The notes under the pieces: model-generated
What the model saw: the letters and a program-made list of their open reading frames with translations, nothing else
Databases searched by the model: none
Told to the model about the DNA's origin: nothing
Assembly (NCBI RefSeq): GCF_016093295.1
Contig: NZ_JAEDAL010000011.1
Coordinates: 1-64,000, forward strand
Origin: Inhella gelatinilytica
GTDB taxonomy: Bacteria > Pseudomonadota > Gammaproteobacteria > Burkholderiales > Burkholderiaceae_C
DNA length: 64,000 nucleotides
Direction of reading: 5' to 3'
Part shown: positions 53,878-61,511 of the stretch, in pieces
Numbering within the stretch: the stretch's first letter is position 1
Layout of the letters: each line of letters opens with the position of its first letter
Translations under genes and position numbers: made by a program

Positions 53878-54182
53878 ACGACGGTGCCTTGGCCCTCCGC
53901 CCGGAGGAGTTGACCACCGTCCGGGCCATCCTGGCCCAGCATGCGCCTGATTGCACCGCTTGGGTTTTCGGGTCCCGGGCGACCGGCAAGGCCAAACCGT
54001 TTTCCGATCTGGACTTGGCGCTCGAAGGCCCCGCGCCCCTGAGCCTGGAGCGCCTAGCCGTGTTGGCCGAGGCGTTTTCTCAGTCCGACTTGCCGTGGAA
54101 GGTCGACTTGGTGGATTGGGCGGAGGTGAGCCCGGAGTTCAGGCGAATCATCGAGCGGGACCGGGTGCGGCTTGTTCCTTGA
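53874..54182 (+). CDS. MNT-type nucleotidyltransferase (HI0073/MntA-like)
   Basis: A 102-aa minimal nucleotidyltransferase. The catalytic motif is GS-x10-D-x-D: Gly33-Ser34, then Asp45 and Asp47 in SDLDLAL. A later Asp in KVDLVDW would complete the metal-binding triad. MntA antitoxins adenylylate the partner HEPN toxin to silence it; this protein has the residues for that activity. The start overlaps the HEPN-like gene in ATGA. hipA converges on it 20 bases later. Confidence 0.88.
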   Translation: MNDGALALRPEELTTVRAILAQHAPDCTAWVFGSRATGKAKPFSDLDLALEGPAPLSLERLAVLAEAFSQSDLPWKVDLVDWAEVSPEFRRIIERDRVRLVP

Positions 54183-54202
54183 CCTTGCCGGCCCAGCCTC
54201 GG

Positions 54203-55546
54203 TCACTCCGCCGGCATTCGCTCCAGCGCTTGCGCGGCCTCTTTCAAACCACCCAGCACCGAATCGGCCACCCATTGTGAAAACTCTGGTGGCAGCTCCT
54301 GTTGCACTTGGGCGATGACGGCGGGGGTGCGCTCGATGAGTGTCTGCATCAGGGGTTCGGCGCTCTCGCCATAGCCCACACGCTTGGCGGTGCTGTTGAA
54401 GTGGCGGCGCTGGATGCGCTCGGCCTCATAGTGCCGGCTCTTGCCCATCAATGCCATGGCGAGCTTGAGCTCGCGCGGTGACCATTGGTTCGGGCCATCG
54501 CCCATCACCGGGTAGGCGGACATGACGTCGTACAGCGGTGTGAGCTGATAGCGCCCACCCGGCAGCAGGTGGATGCTGAAGTTTTTGGCATGGCCATCGG
54601 GTGCCCGCAGCATCCAGAAGAGCACCTGGCTGGCCATCAGCGTGCGCAAATCTCGTTCGGCCTCCACCGACTGTTGGATCAGGTTGAACAGCGTGGGCAG
54701 GCCCGGGCCGCCCTCGGTCTCGTACTTCAGCAAGGGCGAGGTGCCGGTGGCCTGGCAGAAGTCCTCTTGCACCAGGCGCAGCAGCCGCGAGCCATCGGCC
54801 GCAGCCACGCGATCAAAGCGCTCGACCACCAGGACCCGCTGACGGCCGAAGGTGGCGATCTCGGCCTGCGGCACGGGCAAGCCGTAGGCCGCCAGCAGCT
54901 TCAGACACAACCATTCGTTGTCCACCGACGTGCTGAAGTCCGCTTGCCGCCCGCCCACAAGCCCCAGCGGCAGTTTGAAGATGTGGGTGGTGGGGGTGGC
55001 GCCGCGCGGCTTCATCCAGCGTCCCTGCCAGCGCAGGAAGGCGTCTTTCTCTTGCGCGCCGGCCAGCGAGATGCGGAAGTCGTCATCCGGGTCGCGGGCA
55101 GCGCCAAAGCGGCCGGGGGAGACGACCTCCAGCAGGTGGCGCTCAATGGCGGCTTCGTCCACCTCGATGCCGTCGATGCGGTCATGTCCCTCGGGGGATT
55201 GGCCTTCGGGCAAGAACTGCAGTGCGCCCACGCAGTCGCGGCCAATGGCAGCCAGCAAATCAAAGGGCTCGACCGAGCCGGTGCGAAAGCGCTCGGCCAC
55301 GCGCTTGCGCAGCGTGGGGCTGTCGGGCAGCAGGTTGTCGAAATAATGCTGGACGGCTGGGCCCTTCAGGGGCTCATCGCCCAAGCCAAAGGGCAGCGAG
55401 AGCGACAACGGGCGCCCCAGGGGCGAGGCGCGCCAGGCGGCGTCGTACTGCAGCGCCATTTCGCCCCGGGCGGACAGGCTCCAGCGGCCCACGTACAGAC
55501 CATTGGCCCAGAGGGCCAGCGACTGGGTTTGTGTGCGGCGCGCCAT
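54203..55546 (-). CDS. hipA: HipA-family serine/threonine kinase toxin
   Basis: A 447-aa HipA-like kinase. The N-terminal subdomain (GLYVGRWSLSARGEMALQYD) is followed by DNLLPDSPTLRKRVAERF, then SLAGAQEKDAFL, the glycine-rich phosphate loop region, and the catalytic DGHAKNFSIHL and YDVMSAYP (metal-binding Asp). E. coli HipA (440 aa) phosphorylates glutamyl-tRNA synthetase and stops growth; the target here is not known. I prefer ATG 55546 with GGAG upstream to GTG 55579, which would overlap hipB by 32 bases. Confidence 0.93.
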   Translation of the reverse strand: MARRTQTQSLALWANGLYVGRWSLSARGEMALQYDAAWRASPLGRPLSLSLPFGLGDEPLKGPAVQHYFDNLLPDSPTLRKRVAERFRTGSVEPFDLLAAIGRDCVGALQFLPEGQSPEGHDRIDGIEVDEAAIERHLLEVVSPGRFGAARDPDDDFRISLAGAQEKDAFLRWQGRWMKPRGATPTTHIFKLPLGLVGGRQADFSTSVDNEWLCLKLLAAYGLPVPQAEIATFGRQRVLVVERFDRVAAADGSRLLRLVQEDFCQATGTSPLLKYETEGGPGLPTLFNLIQQSVEAERDLRTLMASQVLFWMLRAPDGHAKNFSIHLLPGGRYQLTPLYDVMSAYPVMGDGPNQWSPRELKLAMALMGKSRHYEAERIQRRHFNSTAKRVGYGESAEPLMQTLIERTPAVIAQVQQELPPEFSQWVADSVLGGLKEAAQALERMPAE

Positions 55547-55547
55547 C

Positions 55548-55796
55548 TCACCACTCCGGTGGCGGGGCCACGCGTTCACGCAGGCTCAGCTCCAGCCCGA
55601 CCACGGCGCACCAGGTCAGCAGTTGCTTGGCGCTCAATTCATCCGCATGGCTCTCTAGGTGCGACACACGGTTTTGGCTGAGCCCCAGCCGCGCGCCCAG
55701 CTCAGCCTGCGTCAGCCCCCGTTGCTTGCGCGCGGCGCGCAGCCATTGGCCAAGCTGGGCGGCGGTGAGCAGGGGATGGTCAGGCGACGGCGTCAT
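55548..55796 (-). CDS. hipB: HipB-like XRE-family antitoxin and repressor
   Basis: An 82-aa helix-turn-helix protein. The HTH is LRAARKQRGLTQAELGARLGLSQNRVSHLES, typical of Cro/C1 proteins. It lies directly before hipA (one base between) and so should be its antitoxin and autorepressor. Two matching 17-bp operators sit just upstream of its start. The N-terminal TPSPDHPLLTAAQLG and short C-terminal ERVAPPPEW are unremarkable. Confidence 0.93.
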   Translation of the reverse strand: MTPSPDHPLLTAAQLGQWLRAARKQRGLTQAELGARLGLSQNRVSHLESHADELSAKQLLTWCAVVGLELSLRERVAPPPEW

Positions 55797-55800
55797 GGTT

Positions 55801-55817
55801 TATCTGTAAATCGGATA
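55801..55817 (-). promoter_or_regulatory. HipB operator 1
   Basis: TATCTGTAAATCGGATA, an interrupted palindrome (TATC...GATA) of the type bound by HipB in E. coli (TATCC-N8-GGATA). It lies 5 bases upstream of the hipB start codon. Confidence 0.75.
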
Positions 55818-55826
55818 AGTAGAATT

Positions 55827-55843
55827 TATCTGAAAAACGGATA
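55827..55843 (-). promoter_or_regulatory. HipB operator 2
   Basis: TATCTGAAAAACGGATA, the same TATCTG-N5-CGGATA pattern as operator 1, its start 26 bases away. Equal orientation and identical flanking hexamers make a cooperative pair likely. The A/T-rich stretch between and around the two should hold the hipBA promoter. Confidence 0.75.
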
Positions 55844-55911
55844 TGGAGCAAATATCGGAATGTCAGATGAACTGCTGCGCATTCGACGGACGCAGCCGTA
55901 CTGCCGCGGGC

Positions 55912-57855
55912 TTACCTCACCCGCTCCCCCAAGCCCCCAAACCGCACTGTCCGCCGCGCCACCGCCTCGGCCAGCGGGGCGCCGGGTGGGGCCACGAGGG
56001 TGAAGGCTTTGCGGGCGCGGGTGATGCCGGTGTAGAGCAGCTCGCGGCTGAGCACGGGGTTGTCGCGCTCGGGCAGGACGAGTGCGACGTGTTCGAACTC
56101 GGAGCCTTGGGCTTTGTGCACCGTGAGGGCAAAGGCGGTTTGGGCGTCGGCCAGGCGGCTGGCGGCGACGGAGCGCAGCCGGCCACAGTCGGCAAAGACC
56201 ACGCGCAGTTGACCGTCCGGGGTCTTGAGCGTGAGGCCGATGTCGCCGTTGAAGACGCCGAGTTGAGGGTCGTTGCGGGTGACCATGACGGGCCGGCCAG
56301 GGTAGGCCTCGCGGCCCACCCTCAGGCCCTGCTCGGCCAGCGCGGCTTCGATGCGGGCGTTCCAGCCGCTGACGCCCCAGGGCCCCTCGCGCAGCGCACA
56401 CAGCACGCGGAAGCGGTCAAACGCTTGCAGCAAGGCGAGCCCCCAGGCGTCAAAGGCGGCGGGGCTCTTGTCAGCCGGGCCTTGGCGCAGCAGCTCCAGA
56501 TAGGGGCCGTAGCCCGGGTGGGGGCCGCGGCCCTGGGTCGCGAGGCCATCGAGCGCGGGGTCGGTCTCCCCACGCGGCCGCAGGCAGGCCACGGTGTCGT
56601 CCGGCGCGTGGAGCGCGCCTTCGGTGGCGGCGGCATTACCGGCGTTGACGGCCTGGGCCACCTGGCCGATGGCGCCCTCAAAGCGTCGGCTTTGGCGCAG
56701 CGCCACGACCTGCTGGGCCAGTGCCGGGCCGCCGGGGGCGGGCAGGGTGCAGCCGGTGAGCTCGTCCACCCAGTCGCGGGTGGACGTGTCGTAGGCCGTG
56801 TTGTGGGCCGCATCGTGTGCAGCGTCGTAGGCCGCATCGTGCGCACACAGGTCGGCCAGCACGGCCCCGGCTTCGACCGAGGCGAGCTGATCCTTGTCGC
56901 CCAGCAGCACCAAGCGCGTGCGGGCGGGCAGGGCGTCCAGCAGCGCGGTCATCAGCTCCAGGTGGACCATGGAGGCTTCGTCCACGATCAGCACATCGAG
57001 CATCAACGGGTTGTGTGCGGTGTGGCGGAAGGCGCGCGTGCCTGGCCGTGCGCCCAACAGGCTGTGCAGGGTGCGGGCCGCCGGCAGGGCGCTGGCCCAA
57101 ACTGGGGGGCCGCCGGGTAGACGCGCCAAGGCCTGGTCGATGGACTCCCGCAGACGGGCTGCGGCCTTGCCGGTGGGGGCGCTCAGGCCCACGCGCAGTG
57201 GGGTGGGGCCTGGGTGCTGGGTGTGCAGGGCGTGCAAAGCCACGAGCAGGCGGGCCGCGGTGTAGGTCTTGCCGGTGCCCGGGCCGCCGGTGATGACGGT
57301 CAGGCGCCGCCGCAACGCCAGCGCGCAGGCGACACGCTGCCAGTCGATGTCGGTGCCGGGTGCCGCTGGGAACAAAGCCGCCAGGGTCTGCCGCGCCAGG
57401 GGGCGGTCGAGGGTGTGCTCGCCCACATCCGCCTGCGCCCGCGACAGCAGGTGGGCGGCCAAGCGGCATTCGGTCTGCCAGTAGCGGCGCAGGTAAAGCC
57501 GGTCGCCCTCCAGCACCAGGGGGGCGGCGGGGGAGCCTTGATCGCCCAGGCTGACCCAGGGGCTGCTCCGCCACCGGTCGCGCGCCTGTGCGCCATCGGC
57601 CGGCAGGCGGTCGCGCAGCTGTTCGTCGAGCGCGGGGTCGGCGGGCCAGGCCAGTGTGGCGCTGGGCGCGGCGTGCAGCGCGGGCAGGGGCAGGCAGCTG
57701 TGGCCTTGGCCCTCCAGGTGCGCGCACAGGGCGGCGGCGGCGAGCAGGCTGTCGGGGGTGTGGGGGTCACGTTCGCGCAGCCAGGTGGCGAGGGCGCGGT
57801 CCAGCGGTCGCAAGAGCGGCCCAAGGGGCCACTCCTGCAGCGGCGGCGGGGTCAT
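55912..57855 (-). CDS. recD: Exodeoxyribonuclease V subunit alpha (RecD)
   Basis: A 647-aa SF1B helicase, the fast 5'-3' motor of RecBCD. The N-terminal domain (about 1-165) is followed by Walker A ITGGPGTGKTYTAARLL, LIVDEASMVHLELM (DExx-like), LLGDKDQLASVEAGAVLADL, and the late motifs ALTVHKAQGSEFEHV and LYTGITRARKAFTLV. It contains a low-complexity insertion of 12-base tandem units (56782-56841) just after motif III. The start overlaps the recB stop by 4 bases. In known RecBCD this subunit also controls recognition of chi. Confidence 0.95.
   Translation of the reverse strand: MTPPPLQEWPLGPLLRPLDRALATWLRERDPHTPDSLLAAAALCAHLEGQGHSCLPLPALHAAPSATLAWPADPALDEQLRDRLPADGAQARDRWRSSPWVSLGDQGSPAAPLVLEGDRLYLRRYWQTECRLAAHLLSRAQADVGEHTLDRPLARQTLAALFPAAPGTDIDWQRVACALALRRRLTVITGGPGTGKTYTAARLLVALHALHTQHPGPTPLRVGLSAPTGKAAARLRESIDQALARLPGGPPVWASALPAARTLHSLLGARPGTRAFRHTAHNPLMLDVLIVDEASMVHLELMTALLDALPARTRLVLLGDKDQLASVEAGAVLADLCAHDAAYDAAHDAAHNTAYDTSTRDWVDELTGCTLPAPGGPALAQQVVALRQSRRFEGAIGQVAQAVNAGNAAATEGALHAPDDTVACLRPRGETDPALDGLATQGRGPHPGYGPYLELLRQGPADKSPAAFDAWGLALLQAFDRFRVLCALREGPWGVSGWNARIEAALAEQGLRVGREAYPGRPVMVTRNDPQLGVFNGDIGLTLKTPDGQLRVVFADCGRLRSVAASRLADAQTAFALTVHKAQGSEFEHVALVLPERDNPVLSRELLYTGITRARKAFTLVAPPGAPLAEAVARRTVRFGGLGERVR
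56782..56841 (-). repeat. Five 12-bp tandem repeats inside recD
   Basis: Five consecutive 12-base units, at 56782, 56794, 56806, 56818 and 56830 in plus-strand order. They encode HDAA, YDAA, HDAA, HNTA and YDTS-like tetrapeptides. Two of the units (56806 and 56830) are identical, which suggests recent in-frame expansion. The block lies after helicase motif III, in a place where length variation is tolerable. Confidence 0.85.
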
Positions 57856-60800
57856 GCGGACATCTCCGAGGCAAAGGTGGGGGCGGGCAGGCGCGCGTCC
57901 AGGGCGTGCAGCAGCTCCAGCGGCGCGGGGATGAAGAGCACCCCCGCACCCGGCGCCTGCACGCCGCGCAGGAAGAACACCTGGGCACCGTGCAGATGCG
58001 CTTCGGGGCGGTACGCCGATTGCAGGCGGCTGCGCAAGAGACGGTGCAGGGCCAGCAGGTAGAGCACGGCCTGCACCTCGTAGCGGTGCGAGAGCGCCGC
58101 AGCCACCAGGGCGGGCTGGGTGTAGGCGCTGTCGTCATCGCCCAGGGCGTTGGACTTGTAGTCCAACACCCCATGGCGCCCGGCGTGGGCGTAGACCAAG
58201 TCGGCAAAGCCCATCATCAAGCCGCGCAGGGTGCGTGGCGTGAGGGCGGGCCGCGGCTCGCCCGCAAAGAGGTGCTCGCGGCACAGCGCATCCAGATCGG
58301 CGGTTGGCCAGTCGTCGAGCGGGAACCAGAACTCCATCTCCGCCAGCGTGTGGGCGAGGCCCGACAACGGCGTCTCCAACGCGGGCAAGGGGGTGTGGCA
58401 GACGGCGTGCAGCCAGGGCTGCAGCGTGGGGGTGTGGGCGGTCCAGCCCACGCGCTCCAAGCGGCGGGCCAGCGCGTCCTGCAAGCCGCCGGCATCGGCC
58501 GCGGGCAGCGCAAAGCGTTCGCCGGCCAGCCACTCCAACTGGTCGTGCAGCAGGTTGCCGGGCAGCGCGCCGCGCGGGAAGCGGTGCCAAGCCGCTGCGG
58601 GTTGCGTTGCAGGCGGCGACACGGGCTGGGGCGCGGTGTCGTCCTGCGGGTCTTCGCGCAGGGTGTGCAGCGGTTGGCTGTCTTTGACCACCGAGGAGTA
58701 GCTGGCGATGCCCCACTGGCGGTCGAAGCTGGCGCGGTAGATGGGCGCCTCGCGCAGCGCCGGGCGCAGGCTGCGGTCCACCCAGCGCGTGGGGGCAGCG
58801 GGCTCGGCGGGCACCGTCTCGAAGCTGGCTTGGCTGGCCTGGACCCAGGTCTCCAGCGCGGCGCGGGCGTCCTCCACGCTGTCCAGGGGCGTGGGGCCGC
58901 TGAGCAGGCGGCCGATGGCGCTGTCGTGCCAGCGCAGCGCCTTGTTCTGACCGATCAAGGGCACGTGCAGGCCCAGGATCAGGTGGTGCCGTGGGCGCGT
59001 CAGCGCCACATAGAGCAGACGCAGGTCTTCTTGGCGCGTGGCTTGGGCGGCGGCGGCGTGGTCCCCCGCCGTGGCATGCAGGCGGGGCGTGCCCCCCCAC
59101 TCGGCGGGGAAGGGCGGGGCCGCGTCGGCCTCGCGCAGGCGGGCGGCGAAGGGCAGCACCACGACCGGGTACTCCAAGCCCTTGGACTTGTGGATGGTCA
59201 CGACCTGGATGCAATCGGCGTCGCTCTCCAGGCGCAGCACCTGTTCATCCGGCGGCGTGGCGCCCGTGGTTTGGGCCTCGTGCACGGCCTGTGCGTAGGC
59301 GTGCAGCAGGGCGGCGGGGCTGTCCGTGCTGTCGGCGCGCTGCTGCAGCCATTCGCCCAGGTGCAGCACGTTGGTCAGGCGCCGCTCGCCGTCGTCCTCC
59401 GCCAGCCAGCGCGCGGGCAAGTCGTAGCGGTGCAGGGCCTGGCGCAGCATGGCCATCACCCCGTGGCGCTGCCACGCGGTGTGCAGGTCGTCCAAGGGCG
59501 CGCAGGCGCGGTCCAGGGCGCTGTCGTCCTCGGCCCAGGTGCGCAACTCGTCCAGGCTGCGCTGGAGCAGCCGCGTGGCCAGGGCCGCCCGCGCGAGGCG
59601 CAGGTCGCGCGGGCGGTGCACGGCCTCCAAGAGGCGCAGCAAGTCGGTCGCCTCGTCGCTGGCCAGCACGTTGTCGCGGTCCGAGAGGTAGACCGAATTC
59701 AGCCCCCGGCGGCGCAGTGCCTCGCGGATGGCCTGGGCCTCTTTTTGGTCGCGCACCAGCACGGCCACATCCCCAGGGCGCAGGGCGCGCGTGCCGTGCT
59801 CGGGGTGCACAAAGGCGCAGCTGGGGTCCATCAGCCGCTGGGCGATTTGCTCGGCCCCCCAGTCGGCCAGACGTGGTAGGCAGGCCTCGCGCCCCAGGGC
59901 GTCGTTCAGCCAGCCCACGTGCAGGGGCGCGATGGGCTGCCCACCGCGCATCAAGCGCTCGGCCCGCCCCGCGGCCTCCACGGGGAGGAAGGGCACCGGG
60001 TTGGGTTGGTCGGGGTTGCCATAGGCGAAGGCGCCTTCGGGGTCCCGTGCTTCTGCCGCCAAAAAGAGGGCGTTCACGGTGTGCACCAACTCGCGCGTGG
60101 AGCGGTGGTTGGTGCCCAGCCATTCATGGCGCCCGGCGGTGGCGCTGCGGGCCTGGAGGTAGCAGCGAATGTCCGCGCCGCGGAAGGCGTAGATGGCTTG
60201 CTTGGGGTCGCCGATCATCAAGAGCGCACGCTCCGGATCGTCCGTCGCCACGCGGTAGAGGCGGTCGAACACGCGCCACTGGGCTGGGGCGGTGTCTTGG
60301 AATTCGTCGATCAGCGCGACCGGGTATTGCTCGATCAGGCGCTGGCGCAGGGCGGCGGCCTGGGTGGGGTGCAGGCGCTCGTCCAGCGCCTCGTCCAAGC
60401 GTTGCAGCAAGTCGGCAAAGCCCACACAGCCTTGCTGGGCCTTGAGCGTTTGGATGCGCTGCTGCACGCGCACGGTGGCGTGCGCCAAGGTGTGCGTGTG
60501 GGGGCTGGGCAGTGCTTCCAGCGCCGCCGGCAGTTCGGCAAAGGCCGCGAAGGCAGGAGGCAGGTCGGGTATGCCTTCACCGATCCATAGCGAAGTCATC
60601 TCCGCCGGTGTGAATCGTGCCCAGGCGGTGTCGGTGAGCTGGGGTTCTTCGAGCGTCGGATCGTGGGCCCAGGCGCGCAAGGCGTCTAGCCACTTGGGGG
60701 CAGAACTGAATTTCTTGGGGGGCAGATGGGCTGCCTGGGCCTCGATCCACAAGACCATCTCATCGACACGGGCGGCCCACGGCGCTTTGAGCGCGGCCAG

Positions 60801-61511
60801 GGCCGTGGCGTGTTCGGCTTGCCCGTGGGCCAGCGCATCCACCAGCGAGCCCTCACCCCAGGTGCTGGGCACGGGGCGGCGCAGGGCGGCTGACAGCGCT
60901 TTGGAGAGCGACTCCACCGTCGGCCATTGGGTCAACAAGGCGCTCAGCGGCGCCCCGCTCAGCGGCAGCATTTCTTGGCGCCAGGTGTCGCGCACCGCCT
61001 GCTCACGCCAGCCGGATTCGTCCGGCTCCAGTTGCTCTTCGGCGCGGCTGCCGGTGAGCAAGGCGTGTTCGCGCAGCGCGCGCTGGCACCAGGCGTCGAT
61101 GGTGAACAGCGCCGCATCGTCCATGGCCTCGGCGGCTTGGGCCAGGCGCCAGGCGGCCTGCTGGCGCGCAGGGCCTTCAGGGTAGTCCGCCAGCAGGGCG
61201 GGCAGCAGGCTGTCTTTGTCGTGCGGGGTCGCCTCGCCGCGGAAGCAGCGGGCGGCCTCCACCAAGCGGGCGCGGATGCGGTCGCCCAGTTCACGCGCCG
61301 CGGCCCGGGTGAAGGTCATGACCAGGATCTGCGCCGGGTGCAGGGGCTGGCCGTGCGGGGTGACGCAGTCGCCATGACCCAGCACCAGACGCAGGTACAG
61401 CGCGGCCAGCGTCCAGGTTTTGCCCGTGCCGGCGCTGGCCTCGATGAGCCGGCTGCCACGCAGGCGCAGGGTCAGGGGGTCGAGTTGCTCGGTCTGGAGG
61501 GGCGCGGTCAT
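57852..61511 (-). CDS. recB: Exodeoxyribonuclease V subunit beta (RecB)
   Basis: A 1219-aa UvrD-type helicase fused to a C-terminal nuclease. Walker A is LIEASAGTGKTWTLAALYLR, and motif II is VALIDEFQDTAPAQW; GTNHRSTRELVHTVNALF and VTIHKSKGLEYPVVVLPF are later helicase motifs. The nuclease domain has GVLDYKSNALG (the D-x-K metal motif), also present as QLEWLAGERF and related blocks. RecB is the slow 3'-5' motor and the nuclease of the complex. Its start overlaps recC by 4 bases and its stop overlaps recD. Confidence 0.96.
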   Translation of the reverse strand: MTAPLQTEQLDPLTLRLRGSRLIEASAGTGKTWTLAALYLRLVLGHGDCVTPHGQPLHPAQILVMTFTRAAARELGDRIRARLVEAARCFRGEATPHDKDSLLPALLADYPEGPARQQAAWRLAQAAEAMDDAALFTIDAWCQRALREHALLTGSRAEEQLEPDESGWREQAVRDTWRQEMLPLSGAPLSALLTQWPTVESLSKALSAALRRPVPSTWGEGSLVDALAHGQAEHATALAALKAPWAARVDEMVLWIEAQAAHLPPKKFSSAPKWLDALRAWAHDPTLEEPQLTDTAWARFTPAEMTSLWIGEGIPDLPPAFAAFAELPAALEALPSPHTHTLAHATVRVQQRIQTLKAQQGCVGFADLLQRLDEALDERLHPTQAAALRQRLIEQYPVALIDEFQDTAPAQWRVFDRLYRVATDDPERALLMIGDPKQAIYAFRGADIRCYLQARSATAGRHEWLGTNHRSTRELVHTVNALFLAAEARDPEGAFAYGNPDQPNPVPFLPVEAAGRAERLMRGGQPIAPLHVGWLNDALGREACLPRLADWGAEQIAQRLMDPSCAFVHPEHGTRALRPGDVAVLVRDQKEAQAIREALRRRGLNSVYLSDRDNVLASDEATDLLRLLEAVHRPRDLRLARAALATRLLQRSLDELRTWAEDDSALDRACAPLDDLHTAWQRHGVMAMLRQALHRYDLPARWLAEDDGERRLTNVLHLGEWLQQRADSTDSPAALLHAYAQAVHEAQTTGATPPDEQVLRLESDADCIQVVTIHKSKGLEYPVVVLPFAARLREADAAPPFPAEWGGTPRLHATAGDHAAAAQATRQEDLRLLYVALTRPRHHLILGLHVPLIGQNKALRWHDSAIGRLLSGPTPLDSVEDARAALETWVQASQASFETVPAEPAAPTRWVDRSLRPALREAPIYRASFDRQWGIASYSSVVKDSQPLHTLREDPQDDTAPQPVSPPATQPAAAWHRFPRGALPGNLLHDQLEWLAGERFALPAADAGGLQDALARRLERVGWTAHTPTLQPWLHAVCHTPLPALETPLSGLAHTLAEMEFWFPLDDWPTADLDALCREHLFAGEPRPALTPRTLRGLMMGFADLVYAHAGRHGVLDYKSNALGDDDSAYTQPALVAAALSHRYEVQAVLYLLALHRLLRSRLQSAYRPEAHLHGAQVFFLRGVQAPGAGVLFIPAPLELLHALDARLPAPTFASEMSA

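Noticed and set aside
53471-55796. Mobile element carrying the two toxin-antitoxin-like modules
   Set aside because: No transposase, integrase, flanking direct repeats or tRNA target were seen, and the first module overlaps aroG, so insertion as a unit is not supported by the sequence.
57588-59879. A rightward open frame of about 763 codons opposite recB and recD
   Set aside because: It spans the recB-recD junction on the antisense strand and encodes a Gly/Gln/Arg-rich sequence, the usual shadow of GC-rich genes.
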